Assembly: GCA_963792175.1 (NCBI GenBank)
Contig: CAWBVG010000055.1
Coordinates: forward strand, 12,649 to 76,648
Length of the DNA: 64,000 nt
From: CAWBVG01 sp963792175
Lineage (GTDB): Bacteria; Acidobacteriota; Vicinamibacteria; Vicinamibacterales; CAVVIG01
Direction of reading: 5' to 3'
Part shown: piece by piece, positions 49,862 through 61,642 of the stretch
Numbering within the stretch: the stretch's first letter is position 1
Layout of the letters: the number at the start of each line of letters is the position of its first letter
Program-made: the position numbers and the translations under genes
Notes under the pieces: generated by a model
The model's database searches: none
What the model saw: the letters and a program-made list of their open reading frames with translations, nothing else
Told to the model about the DNA's origin: nothing

Positions 49862-51670
49862 TCAGCGGTACGCGGCGGCCTGGATGTTGTACAGCTCGGA
49901 GTACTGCCCGCGCCTGGCCATCAGCTCCTCGTGGCTGCCGACTTCGGCGAGCCGCGAGCCGTCGAGGACGACGATGAGGTCGGCCATGCGCACGGTCGAG
50001 AAACGATGCGACACCAGGATGGTGATGCTGTCGCGCCGGCCGTCGCGATCGCGGGCGCTGGCCGCGTAGCGCTCGAAGAGCGCATGCTCGGTTTCGGCAT
50101 CGAGCGCCGCGGTCGGCTCGTCGAGCACGAGAAGCAGCGGGCGATCGCGCATGAATCCGCGCGCCAGCGCCATCTTCTGCCATTGGCCGAACGACAGGTC
50201 CACGCCGTCCGGCCATGTCGCGCCCAGCTGGGTGTCGAGTCCCGCCTTCAGGTGCGCGACCACGTCATCCGCGCCGGCCCGACCGACGGCAGCGACCACA
50301 GCGGCTTCGTCGTCGATACGAATCACGTCGCCAAGGCCGACCGACTGGCGCGCGTGAAACTCGAAACGGAAGAAATCTTGAAACGCCCCTGACAGGCGGC
50401 CGCGCCACTCGTCCGCCGGCATACGCGCCAGCGGTGCGCCGTCCACGAATATGCCGCCAGACGACGGCTCGTACATCTTCGCGAGCAGCTTGACCAGCGT
50501 CGTCTTGCCCGCGCCGTTCTCGCCGACGATGGCCACGACCGCCCCCGCCGGCAGCGTCAGTGACACATCGTCGAGCACCAGCCGCGACGTGCCAGGGTAG
50601 GCGAACGACAGGTGGTCGAGACGGATGCCGTCGCGCAGCCGATCCGGCACCGCGACGTCGGCCGACGCCGAAAGCGACGCCGCGTAGTCCTCGAGCCACG
50701 CGAGACGACGCGAGCCGTCCATCCAGAAGCCGCGCAGAAAACCGATCTCGCCGACGGTGGCGCCGATGTACGCCGACAGCCGCGATCCGGCCGCGAGCAC
50801 CAGCAGGACGTCGCCGGCGGACGACCCGCTTCGCGACGAGACGAAAACCACCGAGGCGACGTACGCGCCGCCGAAGACTGCCCAGGCCAGCGTGTGCCAC
50901 GCCGCGGATGTCCAGCGGACCGGCGACACGATCCCATACCAGCGTTCCCAGGCCTGCCGGCGTTGCGCGATCAGCCGTTCGCCGATCCCGGTGACGCGGA
51001 CCTCCTTGCCGGGCGGAGCGGTGGTCGCCGTGGTGAACAGATGTCGCGCCAGCCGCTGCGACTGCGCTCCCTGCTCCTGCGCCGCACGCTCGACCGCGGG
51101 CCGCCAGGTGGACGTGAACACCGTCGGCAGCGCGAAGATGCCGAGCAGCGCCAGCGCCGGGTGGATCGACATCAGCAGCGCGATCGTCACCGCGAGCCGC
51201 AGAATCCAGCCAACCGTCGCGAAGACCGACATGTACATGTGATCGAGCACGAAGATCTGGTTGCGCAGCATCGCGAGTCGATCGAGGTAGTCGGGCCGTT
51301 CGTGATGCGCGACCGTCACCACCGAGGCCTGCAGCCGCGCCACGTGCGATTCGAGCGCAATCGTGACCTTGTCGCGGAAACGACGCTGCACGCGCGTGCT
51401 GATCGTTCGCAGGAACCACGTCGCCGCGGCGGACACGCCGAGGCCGATTGCCGACACTCGCACCAGTCCTGGCGAGTGCTCGATCACGCCTTTGCCGAGC
51501 AGCATCAGCCACAGTGCGAGGAGTGCGTCAGGCAGGGCCGCCAGCTGCGACAGGACGAAGGCGGCGAGCATCAGCCGCGGTTCGTGGCGGTATCCGAGCT
51601 TGCACAGCCGCCACATCGACGACAGCGCGGGCGGGAGCGGCTCGATGGCGCGCTCAGGTGAGGACGTCAT
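49862..51670 (-). CDS. ABC exporter half-transporter A (LSFGQ variant)
   Basis: 602 residues, intact: an N-terminal six-helix membrane domain (LMLAAFVLSQLAALPDALLA onward) fused to an ATPase. Walker A is VGENGAGKTTL and Walker B is LLLVLDEPTAALD, followed by the H-loop ILVSHRFSTV. The signature reads DLSFGQWQKMALARG, with Phe replacing the first Gly of LSGGQ. Its start overlaps the stop of half-transporter B by 17 bp, so the two surely form a heterodimer. Type IV exporters of this kind move lipids, peptides or drugs; nothing nearby reveals the cargo. Confidence 0.9.
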   Translation of the reverse strand: MTSSPERAIEPLPPALSSMWRLCKLGYRHEPRLMLAAFVLSQLAALPDALLALWLMLLGKGVIEHSPGLVRVSAIGLGVSAAATWFLRTISTRVQRRFRDKVTIALESHVARLQASVVTVAHHERPDYLDRLAMLRNQIFVLDHMYMSVFATVGWILRLAVTIALLMSIHPALALLGIFALPTVFTSTWRPAVERAAQEQGAQSQRLARHLFTTATTAPPGKEVRVTGIGERLIAQRRQAWERWYGIVSPVRWTSAAWHTLAWAVFGGAYVASVVFVSSRSGSSAGDVLLVLAAGSRLSAYIGATVGEIGFLRGFWMDGSRRLAWLEDYAASLSASADVAVPDRLRDGIRLDHLSFAYPGTSRLVLDDVSLTLPAGAVVAIVGENGAGKTTLVKLLAKMYEPSSGGIFVDGAPLARMPADEWRGRLSGAFQDFFRFEFHARQSVGLGDVIRIDDEAAVVAAVGRAGADDVVAHLKAGLDTQLGATWPDGVDLSFGQWQKMALARGFMRDRPLLLVLDEPTAALDAETEHALFERYAASARDRDGRRDSITILVSHRFSTVRMADLIVVLDGSRLAEVGSHEELMARRGQYSELYNIQAAAYR

Positions 51671-53455
51671 AGGTCGTCCCCTCCTCTTCGCCGGTATCGG
51701 TGAATCGCTGCGCCTGCAGATCGAACATCGTGCGGTAGCGGCCGTGCAACGCCATCAGCTCGTCGTGCGTCCCCAGCTCGACGACGCGGCCGTGCTCGAG
51801 GACGCAAATGCGATCGGCGTGGCGGACGGTCGAGAAGCGGTGCGAGATCAGAATCGTCGTGCAGTGCCGCGTCGCGGCGAGCAGCCGATCGAAGATCTCC
51901 GCCTCGCCCCGCACGTCCAGCTGGGCGGTCGGTTCGTCGAGCAGCACCACGCCCGCGCCGAGCGTCACGGCGCACAGCGCGCGCGCCAATGCGATGCGCT
52001 GCCATTGACCGCCCGACAGGTCGGTGCCGCCCTCGTAGCCGCGGGCGAGCACCGTGTCGAGCGAAGCGAGATTCGCCGCGCCCGCCGCGGCAAGTGCCTC
52101 GCGGATCGCCTCGTCAGGCGCGCCGCCGGGCGCGACGTTGTCGCGAAGCGGCAGCTCGAGGCGGATGAAGTCCTGGAACACCGCCGTCACCCGCGAACGC
52201 CACGACGCCAGATCCATCGCGCGTACATCGACGCCGTCGATCTCGATCGCGCCGGCGCGCGGATCGTACAAACGGCACAGGAGTTTGGCCAGCGTGGTCT
52301 TGCCCGCGCCGTTCTGGCCGACGATGGCGAGCGACGATCCGGCCGGGATCGACAGGTCGAAGTGGTCGAGCACGAGCGCCCCGCCCGGGTATCCAAAACT
52401 GAGATCGCGGAAGCGGATCTCGCGCGCCGGCGTTCCCGAGGCCGCGCGATCGCCCGACGGCAGGGCGCCGGCGGTCCGCATCGCCGGCTCGAGACGCAGC
52501 ACCGCCGCGACGGGCGCCGCGGCCCCGTCGAGCGCCCAGCTGAGGCCGCCGAACGCGATCATCGACACCCCGACGGCGCTCTGGACGAACGCGACGGCCT
52601 GCCCGAGCGTGATCCGGCCTTCGGCGGCGGCGCTCGCCAGCGACCAGAACACCACGACGTTGGCGACGACGACCAGCACGACGCTCCACAGCATCGGCTT
52701 CTCGCGCAGGCGTGTCGCCGCGTACTGCAGATCGTGAAGACGGCGTCCGGCGCGCGACGAAGCGGCCGATCGTCCAGTCCGCCAGACCGAAGAGCCGCAG
52801 TTCCTTGCTCGCCGGTGGCGTCCACCGCCAGACGGTAGGCGTAGTCGGCATCGCGCTGCGCGGCGCGCACTTCTTCCGTGTTGCGATCCTTCCAGACCGC
52901 CGCTTCGCGAAGCAGCCAATGGGTCGCCAGCCACGCGGCCGCCAGGACGATCGGCGCCCACCAGGCGTATGCGAACAGGACCAGCGCGCAGGCGAATCCG
53001 CCGACGGTCTGGACCATGTCGGCGGCGATGAAGTCCATGGAGATCGACAGCGGCGGGCCGGTCATGCCGAGGTCGAAGTCGCGCGCGACGACCAGGTCGC
53101 TGGTCAGCGCGGGATCTTCCAGGTGTCCCATGCCGGGCGGGCGCACGCACGCGTCCGTGAGGCGATCGTACAGCCACGCCGCGGTCCGATCGCCGAGGTT
53201 GGTGCTGACGGCCTGGTGCACGGGCGTCATGATCTGAAGGAGGACGAAGACAACGCCCACCAAGCTCAGCGGCACGGCGAGACTGTCGCCTCGTTGGACC
53301 GCGCCGACGAGCATGCCCATCGCGATGCCGAACACGGCAGGCAAGATTCCACGCAGCAGAAGCAGCACCCACCAGGCGATCGCAATCGAGCCCGCCGCCT
53401 TGGGCAACACCCCGAAGAACCGCCATTCCTTCCGCTCGCGAAGGCGCGTCAGCAC
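51654..53455 (-). CDS. ABC exporter half-transporter B (two frameshifts)
   Basis: Starts at the GTG at 53455 (VLTRLRERKEWRFFGVLPKA), before the first helix (SIAIAWWVLLLLRGILPAVF). The membrane domain continues through frame changes near 52810 and 52745 (SKELRLFGLADWTIGRFVAR, then LHDLQYAATRLREKPMLWSV). The ATPase is canonical: VGQNGAGKTTLAKLL, DLSGGQWQRIALARA, GVVLLDEPTAQLDVRGEAE and ILISHRFSTVRHAD. The consensus signature here pairs with the degenerate one in half-transporter A, as in asymmetric heterodimers. About 600 residues. Confidence 0.88.
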
Positions 53456-53556
53456 GGGCGCATTCTGCCCGATTCCGGGTTGCACAGATTGTAGAAATTT
53501 GACCTGTCGCTTGAAATCCTTTGAGTAACATACGCGCCAGCCTCGGAGGTGCCGAC

Positions 53557-53968
53557 ATGAGACGCGTTTCGATGTTGCTGGTGCTCGTGCTGACCGCGCC
53601 GCCTGCGTTCGCTCAGGAGAAGCCGACTCCATCGTCTGACGAGCACCGTGGGGCGATGTTCTGGTCGGGGATTGTGCTGGGAGCGGCCGGCGTCGCGACC
53701 TCCGTTGTCGGCGTCACTGTCAACCGTGTCGGCGAAAGCAGCACAGGCAACGCGCCGGCTGGTACCTATCAGGCCTGCGTCGCACAGCAACGCGATCCCG
53801 TGTACGCGACGAACAACTGCGATGTCCTCAAGGGCAAGAACCGCGCGCTGCTCTGGACAGGCGTCACGGTCGGCCGCGCTCGGCGCCGTGCTCACGATCG
53901 GCGGCGCGCACACGCACGCCGAGCTGTCGCCAGGATTCGTCCGTTTGCTCCACACCATCCGTTTCTGA
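53557..53968 (+). CDS. Small secreted or membrane protein (one frameshift)
   Basis: Signal peptide SMLLVLVLTAPPAFAQ; then a hydrophobic segment (AMFWSGIVLGAAGVATSVVG), a loop with two Cys (YQACVAQQRDPVYATNNCDV) that could form a disulfide, and, after a frame change near 53870, a second hydrophobic segment (LGAVLTIGGAHTHAELSPGF) ending at 53968. About 137 residues. No family is recognised. The outer-membrane receptor gene starts 32 bp later. Confidence 0.55.
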
Positions 53969-53999
53969 ACGTTTGCGTCAAGCGCACAAGGAGGATGTG

Positions 54000-56880
54000 A
54001 TGGCGTCTCGGATTCGCCTTCTCGCGGTCCTTGCGTCGACGGTCCTCGTGTGGTGCCCGGCCGCGGCGTTGGCGCAGCGCACGACCACCGGAACGATCGT
54101 CGGCAAGATCGTCGACTCGAGCGGCGCCGTGATGCCGGGTGTGACGGTCTCGCTGAAGAGTCCGGAAGCGCTCGGCGATTTCACCGCCGTGACCGACAGC
54201 AGCGGCATGTACCGCGTCACCAACCTGCCGCCCGCGACCTACGACGTTCGAGCCGAGCTGACCGGCTTTCAGTCGGTGATTCGCAAAGCGCCGGTGCGCC
54301 TGAATGCCGTGACCGAAGTCGACTTCACGCTGTCGGTCGGCGCAGTCTCCGAGACGGTCACGGTGACTGCGGAGAGCCCGATCGTCGATCCGGAGCGGGC
54401 CGGGCTGTCGGTGAACATCAACAACCAGGCGCTGACCTCGGTGCCGGTGACGACGAGCCGGCGCTTTCAGGACGCGTGGCTGGTGGTCCCAGGAGTGGCG
54501 GTGAATCCGGCCACGCAGGAACTGACCGGATCCGAGCGCCGCACCAGCCTCGATGGCGCCGACGTCACCGATCCGTACGGCGGAGACATTTTCGCCGTCA
54601 ATCTGAATTACGACGCGATTCAGGACGTCGAAGTGAAGGCGCTCGGCGCCGAGGCATCGGACGGCTCCAGCATGGTCGGCCAGTACATGAACATCGTCAC
54701 GAAGAGCGGCGGGAATGTCTTCCACGGATCGGCGGCGCTGTTCGTGATTCCGCAGCGGTTCAACGATTCGAACGTCCAGGGCATTCCGGTGAACCAGCGC
54801 GAGGACTACCAGCCCGATCTGACGCTCGGCGGACCGATCGTCAGGGACAGGCTGTGGTTTTTCTCGGCCTACCGGCGCGTCCAGACCAACCAGACGTTCA
54901 ACAACGCGCAGCTGCCGGTCCAGCGGCGAGGCAATCTCTGGTTCATGAAGGCGACCGCGCAGGTCCGGAACAATCACCGGCTGCAGGTCAGCCTGCAGTA
55001 CGACCGGACGATTCAGGCCAACGCCATCTTCCGCGGCACCGTCGGGCCGAATCGCAGTCTCGGCCTCCTCACGAGCTCGACGACCGCTGGACTGGGCAGC
55101 GCGACGCCGCAAATCACCGCGCCCTCCGCGCTCGGGACACTGGTCAAAGGCGGACCGCTGGCGAGCTTCAACTACAACTGGGTCGTCAGCTCGTCGAAGG
55201 TCTTCCAACTGGTCGGCAGCTTCATGATCAACAAGCCGAACGATCTGCAGCCCAACGACGGACAGGCGCTCTCGCCGACGAAGATCATCCAGAGCAATCC
55301 GACAGGTAACATCCTCGGCAGCCTCACGACGACCGCACTCGAAGGCGGGTTCGGCGCCATCGACACGTCGCATCGCTCGATGATCTACCTGTCGCCGTCG
55401 ATGACCTTCTTCGTCAAGGACAAGCTGGGGCAGCACGAGTTCCGCGGCGGCGCCGATCTGTATCCGAACATCGCGAACAAGACGAGCAGCACGCTGGCGC
55501 CCGTCGAATTCTATTTCCGGCCGCCGGGCACGAACGGCGCCGCCGATGTGCTGTTCGAACGAGACATCCTGCGCGGTTTCGATGGCGGGACCACGGTCGC
55601 CAACGATGCCTACGAGCGGCACTACGGCGGCTACTTCCAGGACCGCTGGAAGCCCGTCGTCGCGCGTGGCAGTGAAGGCGGGCATTCGCCTCGAGACGAC
55701 GAGCGTGTACACGGCCGACCGCCAGAAGGTGCTCGGTGCGCTGCTGCCGCCGGCGTTGCCGACCAACACGAGCGACCGCGAGTTCCATCAGAACGTGGCG
55801 ATGCCGAATTTCGGCATCTCGCTCGAGGCCGGCCGCTGGGGCGTCTTCCGGGGCACGGCGCAGCGGAGCTACGAATGGCTGGACCTGGGCGGCGGCGACG
55901 GCACGTCGCACGCGCCGAACGTCCTGGCGACCGACATCTTCCGCGCGTCGCCGCGAACGAACCCGACCCTGAATCAGGCGCTGCCTGGCGGCTTCCCGCT
56001 TGGCGTGGCGTTCGGCGACATGAAGGACGGCAGCATCCAGAACGGGCGCACGTACGTGAACGAATTCTCCGGCAGCTGGGAGCACAGGCTGCCGCGCAAC
56101 AGCTCGCTGAGCACCACGTTCCTCTGGAAGCGGAACTGGGACTATCAGAGCGGCGACGACCTGAACGTGATTCGCGATCCGAAGACGGGCGCGCTCCTCG
56201 ATCGGCCGTTCCCCGACTACGACTCGGTCATCAACACCTACAACCCGAACTACACGTGGCAGCAGAACCGGTCGCTGCAGCTGCTGTACACGAAGGCCTT
56301 CACGGGCCGCTGGGGTGTGAACGCGAACTACTCGTACATCCTCTCGTCAACGATTCGCACACGGTGGAATGCGACGCGCGACCAGCTGCAGTTCTACGGC
56401 ATCTCGCCGGACGACGTGTTGTCGGAGCGCACCTCGCCGCGCCACCACGCGCGCTTCTCAGGCTTCGTCAAGGTGCCGTACGACGTGACGCTGTCGCTCT
56501 TCTACAGCTACAGCCAGGGAGGCCGGTTCAACGTGATGACCGGCGATTTCGCGCTGAACGCCACCGCGCCGCGCGTCGTGCTGTCGAACGGACGGTCCGT
56601 CGCCGATCCGTTCTTCAACGTCGCCTATCCGCTGGCGCGTAAGAACGACGTCAACATGCTGAAGGCCGACGATGCGCACCAGGTGAACCTGCGGGTGCAG
56701 AAGAGCGTGGATCTGCATCACGGCAACAAGGTGGAGTTCAGCGCCGACGTGTTCAACCTGTTCAACACGGCGGCCGCGACCAACTTCCTGTCAGCGGACA
56801 TCCGATCGTCGCTCTACGGGCAGCCGACGACGTACGTGCCGGCGCGTGTCGGGCAGCTCGGGGTTCGAATGACGTTCTGA
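54000..56880 (+). CDS. Oar-like TonB-dependent outer-membrane receptor (one frameshift)
   Basis: About 960 residues. An AAGGAGG site lies just before the ATG at 54000. Signal peptide LLAVLASTVLVWCPAAALAQ; N-terminal carboxypeptidase-regulatory-like beta domain (TTTGTIVGKIVDSSGAVMPG, NLPPATYDVRAELTGFQS); plug (RRTSLDGADVTDPYGGDIFA, GQYMNIVTKSGGNVFHGS); and a long beta-barrel ending VPARVGQLGVRMTF with the terminal aromatic. One shift near 55670. Acidobacteriota encode many such receptors, mostly for large oligomeric nutrients; the ligand is unknown. The DUF5916 protein downstream is another outer-membrane-type protein. Confidence 0.88.
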
Positions 56881-57029
56881 TTGCAGACGAGGTTCACGAC
56901 ACCGCAGAATTCGAACAGGAGATCAAGAGATCAGGAGTTTTCTAGAATCCCCAGGCGCGCGGCGTGGCCCATCCAACAAACTCGGCTGGGCGATATGATC
57001 GATCACCGCTCGGCTTGGGCCGAACGGAG

Positions 57030-59289
57030 ATGCTTCGGCGGTCGTCTAAACCTGACGTGAAGTCTCGCCTGTTTCGGACGCTCGAGGTGGCTGTCGTCAG
57101 CCTGGTGTTCGCTGCACCGTCAACCGCGCAGAACTCGTCTGCGGCCACAACCCCGAACGGTCGTCCGGAACTGCACGCGTTCCGCGTCGCGCATCCGCCG
57201 GTCATCGACGGCGCTCTGGACGATGAGGCCTGGACGCATCCGCCGATGGAAACGACGGAATGGTTGTCTGTACAACCCGCTGAACGGCGATCGCATCCCA
57301 CAGCAAACGCACGTCTGGATCGCGTACGACGACAACTACTTCTACTTCGCGTTCAAGTGCGACGACCCCGAGCCGGCGCGCATCAAGACGTCGATCGCGC
57401 GGCGCGACAGCGTGTGGAACGACGATTGGGTCGGCCTCAGCCTCGATGCACTCGGAACGGGCCAGCTGTCGTATCACATGATGGTGAATCCGAGCGGCGT
57501 CCAGATGGACATGCTCAACAGCGTGGCCGGCCGGTGAAGATCAGGCCCCGGACTGGATTTGGGACAGTGCAGGGCGGCTCACCGAAACCGGTTACACCGT
57601 GGAGATCCGCCTGCCGCTTCGAAGCATCCGCTTCACGTCGGGGGAGAACGTCCGCATGGGGATTCTCTTCTGGCGCCGAGTCAGCCGCATCGGCGTCTCG
57701 GTCGCCTGGCCGCCGATCGATGCGGGGACGTGGGTGTTCGAGAAGCACGCGACGCTCATCGTGCCGGAGCTGCGTCCTCGTCCGGCGCGCGACCTGATAC
57801 CGACCGCCACGTTCGCGACCAACCAGGCACGGGACACGCCGAGCCGATGGGGCGGCATGGATCAGACGGGTGGTCTCGGACTGAGCGCAAAGGTCGGGCT
57901 GGGGTCGACGGTGACCCTCGACGCCACCGTGAATCCGGATTTCAGCCAGGTGGAAAGCGACGCGTTTCAAGTGCAGGTGAATCAGCGGTTCCCGGTCTTC
58001 TTTCCCGAGAAGCGGCCGTTCTTCATGGAGGGCGCTGGCATCTTCACGCTGGCCGGAACGCAGGGCGGCGACCAGAGCCTGTTCTCCGCCGTCAACACGC
58101 GTAATATCGTCAACCCGATCGCCGGCGTCAAAATCACCGGCAATGCCGGGCGCGGTAACGTTCGCGACGCTGACGGCGGTAGACGAAGAGGCTGGGCCGT
58201 CGGTCGGACCGGCCGATCCCGGCTTCGGTCGAAACCGCACGTTCAACGTCGGCCGTGTGGAGTACAGCCTGAAGCCGGGCAGTTATGTCGGCGCCATCGT
58301 CACCGACACCGAACAGCCTGGGGCCTTCAATCGCGTCATCGGCACCGATCTCTCACTGAAGCCGACCTCGAACCAGTCGTTGAAGCTCCTCGCGCTCGAA
58401 TCGATTTCGCACCGATCTCGACAGGACGGATCGGCGTCGGGTTTTGGCGGCCAGGCGCGCTACAGCTACAACACGCGCCGATGGGCCGTGGCGAGCCACC
58501 TCGAGCACTACGACACGCGGATTCCAGATGGACACGGCGTTTCTGAACCGCGTCGGCGACACGAATGCGTGGGTCTACGGCGAGGTCAACTCCTATCCCG
58601 ACAAAGTGAAGTGGCCCTGGCTGCGGCGCATTCAAGCGTTCACGTTCAATCAGGCGACTCACGACGTGATCCAGCGCGGCGACGAGTTCTTCACGATCGA
58701 GGCGGTCCGTCTGTTCTTCACGCGGCAGGGATTCGTGCGGCTCGATCGGCTCACCGGACACGAGCCTTTTGCCGGCCAGCGGTTCAAGACCAACCGGTGG
58801 CGCGTGCAGAGCAACGCACAACTGTTCCGCTGGCTGAGTGTCTACGCGAATGCCAGCGCGGGGCTCGCGACCTTCTACGATCCCGTGTCGCCGTATCAAG
58901 GCCGGTCGAACGACATATCCTCGGGGTTCACCTTTCAGCCGAGCGGTCGTCTGTCGGAATCGGTCGATTTCCAACGCGTCGCGTTCGATCGCGAATCCAC
59001 CGGCGAACGTGTGTACACGATCCATATCCTCAACACGAAGACCGCCTATCAGTTCACCAACCATTTCTTTCTCCGCGCGATCGCGCAGTTCGACAGTTCG
59101 CGGTCGCAGGTGCTGACCGATTTTCTGTCCTCGTACGAGCTCAGGCCCGGGACGGTGTTCTACGCCGGCTACGGCTCGCTGATCGAGCAGCGCGATTTCC
59201 GAAACGACGCCTGGATCACGGGCGCCGGCCGATACCAAACGAGTCGCCGGGGGTTGTTCCTCAAAGCCTCGTATCTCTATCGCTTCTAA
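57030..59289 (+). CDS. DUF5916 protein with N-terminal CBM9-like domain (frameshifted)
   Basis: Start at the ATG at 57030 preceding a signal-like segment (LEVAVVSLVFAAPSTAQ). The N-terminal CBM9-like sugar-binding fold has HPPVIDGALDDEAWTHPPME, VWIAYDDNYFYFAFKCDDPE and YHMMVNPSGVQMDMLNS. The DUF5916 hallmark is FPVFFPEKRPFFMEGAGIFT, and the remainder is beta-barrel-like, ending RGLFLKASYLYRF. Frame changes near 57270, 57535, 58145 and 58515. Families of this type are thought to be outer-membrane proteins with carbohydrate-linked roles; the enzymatic activity is unknown. Confidence 0.82.
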
Positions 59290-59392
59290 AAAACCTCCGG
59301 TCGCTGGACGGCTTGAAGGCGGACGGCAAGGCGGCGACACTCGATGACGACTCGCGTTGAGGTAGGATTCGCGTCGCGCCTGCGCGCGATTC

Positions 59393-60697
59393 ATGCCCTC
59401 CTATAAATGGCGTATCGTCGCGATGCTGTGGTGCATCTCGTTCTTCAACTACGCCGACCGCCAGGCGATCTTCTCGGTCTTTCCGCTGCTCGAACGCGAG
59501 ATGCACCTGACGCCGGTCCAGCTCGGGCTGCTCGGGTCGGGGTTCGCGTGGGTATACGGGCTGGCCGCGCCGCTGGCCGGTATCGTCGTCGACCGCGCCA
59601 GACGCAAGACGGTCATCCTCGGCGGCCTGCATGCCTGGAGCGTCATCTGCCTGGCGACGGTCGTGTCGCGCAACTTCACGCACCTCTTTCTGTTTCGCGC
59701 GGCGGAAGGCTTGGGCGAGACGTTCTATTTTCCGGCGTCGACGTCGATGCTCAGCGACTACCACGGCAGCCTGACGCGCTCGCGGGCGCTGGGCCTCCAT
59801 CAAACAGCGGTGTACATGGGCACGATCGGCGGCGGGTTTTTCGCCGGGCTGATCGCTGAAGCCTACGGTTGGCGGTGGTCGTTCGTGGTCTTTGGCGGAA
59901 TGGGCGTGCTGCTTGGAGTCGTGCTCACGCGGTTCCTGGTCGAGCCGCCGCGCGGGGCAGCTGACGCGGCCGAGGGCAGGTCTCGCCGTAGCTCGCTGGC
60001 CATCGAAGGCGAGCGGGGGCGGAAGACCTGCGCCACGAGAAGCCACCGCTCGGCTTCGGCGCGTTCCTCCGTCTCGTCGGTCGCACGCCGACGCTCCTGT
60101 GTCTGCTCGGCGCGTTCATGTGCGCGAACTTTGTGGCGGTGGTACTGCTGTCGTGGATGCCGAAGTTCCTTTACGATCGGTTTCACATGGGCCTGGCGAT
60201 GTCCGGCCTGACCGCGACGGTGTTCGTGCAGCTCGCGAGCATGGCCGGCGCGCCGGTCGGCGGCTGGCTCGCGGATTTGTGGCGCCGTCGATCGCCGCGC
60301 GGACGCATGGCGGTCCAAACCGTGGGTGTCCTGGGCGGCGCGCCGTTCGTCGTCGCTGTGCGGCATGACCGCGTCGGTCGCGACGCTGGTCGTCTCCTTG
60401 ACGTTGTGGGGGTTCTTCAAAGGGCTGTACGACGCGAACATCTTCGCGTCGGCGTTCGACGTCGTGCCGCCCGAAGCGCGGGGCAGGACCGCCGGGTTCA
60501 TGAACATGATCGGTTGGCTGGCGGGTGGCGGATCGGCGCCGATTGCCATCGGCGTCATCGCCGAACGGATCAGTCTGGGCGCCGCACTGGCGCTGGCATC
60601 GCTGGTGTACGTCGCCGCCGCCGCGCTGCTGATCGCTGGCATGATGATGGTGAAACAGAGGAGGGCGCTGCGGCCAGCGGGACAAGCGCTCGCATGA
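59393..60697 (+). CDS. MFS transporter (frameshifted, repeat in the central loop)
   Basis: A 12-helix major facilitator of the ACS/phthalate-permease type: helix 1 contains the conserved FFNYADRQAIFSVFPLLE, and the loop 2-3 motif is GIVVDRARRKTVILGG. The second half resumes as GAFMCANFVAVVLLSWMPKF and ends ALASLVYVAAAALLIAGMMM. The cytoplasmic loop between helices 6 and 7 is encoded by the REP-like element at 59980-60039, and one frame change falls there; another is near 60355. Likely substrate: an organic acid or hexuronate, by family. Confidence 0.8.
59980..60039 (+). repeat. REP-like element in the MFS central loop
   Basis: GTCTCGCCGTAGCTCGC, then GGCGAGCGGGGGCGGAAGA and CCTGCGCCACGAG. 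It aligns block by block with 48809-48868 (TCTCTGCCGTAGCTCGC, GCGAGCGGAGGCGGAAAGG, CCTGCGCTACGAG). In the second-half frame it contains a TAG, so the coding frame cannot pass unshifted. Confidence 0.65.
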
Positions 60698-60801
60698 AGA
60701 GGCTGCTGCTCAGCGAGACGATCGCGCTCGCGCACTTTGAGGCGTGGATTCGCGCGCGACCCTGACTCTCGGCTACGCTGATACAACTTCCTGGAGGTTT
60801 C

Positions 60802-61279
60802 GTGTCTCCTGCATCGACGCCGTTCATCACATCTGACGCGTTGCTGGTCCATTGGCAAGGGCATCGCCGGCTGACGCGGCGCGTCATCGCCGCGTTCCCC
60901 GATGACAAACTTTTCAGCTTCTCCGTGGGTGGCATGCGGCCGTTCGGCGCGCTGGCGCTGGAGATGATCACCATGGCCGTGCCGATGGTGCGAGGTGCGG
61001 TCTCCGGGGAGTGGAGCACCTCGAGCAGCCGCGATGCGCGGCCGAAACACGGCATCCTCCAGCTCTGGGATGAGAGTACGGAGCAGCTCAACGCCCTGTG
61101 GCCGCAGATTCCGCCGCAGCGGTTCCAGGAGACGATCACGGCCTTCGGTCAGTACAAGGACGTGCTGCACAACCTCGTCCTCTACGTCATCGACAATGAG
61201 GTTCATCACCGCGGTCAGGGCTACGTGTACCTGCGCGCGTTGCAACATCGAGCCGCCGGCCTTCTACGACCGGAGCTGA
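60802..61279 (+). CDS. DinB-family putative metalloenzyme (one frameshift)
   Basis: GTG start at 60802 with GGAGG 5 bp upstream. Four-helix DinB fold with metal-ligand His residues in LLVHWQGHRRLTRR and VIDNEVHHRGQGYVYLRAL. A shift near 61240 gives the proper end NIEPPAFYDRS and a TGA at 61277-61279, for about 158 residues. DinB/YfiT proteins include bacillithiol transferases and thiol-S-transferases; the function here is unknown. Confidence 0.75.
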
Positions 61280-61284
61280 GGGCA

Positions 61285-61584
61285 TTGGGCGGAACGCCGC
61301 GGCTCGTCGCTGTCGCCGTCCTCCTCGCGGCCACCGCGTCCGCCCAGCACGATCCGTATCGCCCCGACGTCGCCTACGACGGCCGCTTCACATTCGTGCG
61401 GCTGCGCTGGAAGTCGGACTTCGGCTTCTCGAGGCGGGGCTTCAGCTCGGCGTGGAATCACGACTCGACAACGACTTGCCGGAGGTACTGGGAGTGGTCC
61501 GGCGAGGGACTGTTTCCCTTCGATGCCTCGAACGAGGCCTACAAGCTGGGCGTCAACTACCTGGTCTACGGCATGACCCACTGA
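61285..61584 (+). pseudogene. DUF4159 gene with internal deletion
   Basis: The N-terminal part is a proper DUF4159 start: signal (RLVAVAVLLAATASAQ), then DVAYDGRFTFVRLRWKSDFG and GFSSAWNHD. The C-terminal part is the family's conserved end, YWEWSGEGLFPFDASNEAYK then LGVNYLVYGMTH. The middle, about 100-130 residues in homologues I know, is missing: AWNHD is joined almost directly to the NNDLPEYWEW region (61457-61490), with a one-base slip. TTG start at 61285 is formal. Either a natural deletion or an assembly collapse. Confidence 0.6.
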
Positions 61585-61642
61585 ACGGCGTCAGCTCTTT
61601 TCTCCGTCTCATACGTCTAATAGGTCGCCGACACGAGCACTG

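Noticed and set aside
53892..55769. 625-codon minus-strand frame opposite the TonB-dependent receptor
   Set aside because: Arg/His-rich shadow; the plus strand has a ribosome site, signal peptide and plug motifs.
60694..60764. 23-codon plus-strand frame after the MFS gene
   Set aside because: Too short, overlaps the MFS end, no ribosome site and no recognisable feature.
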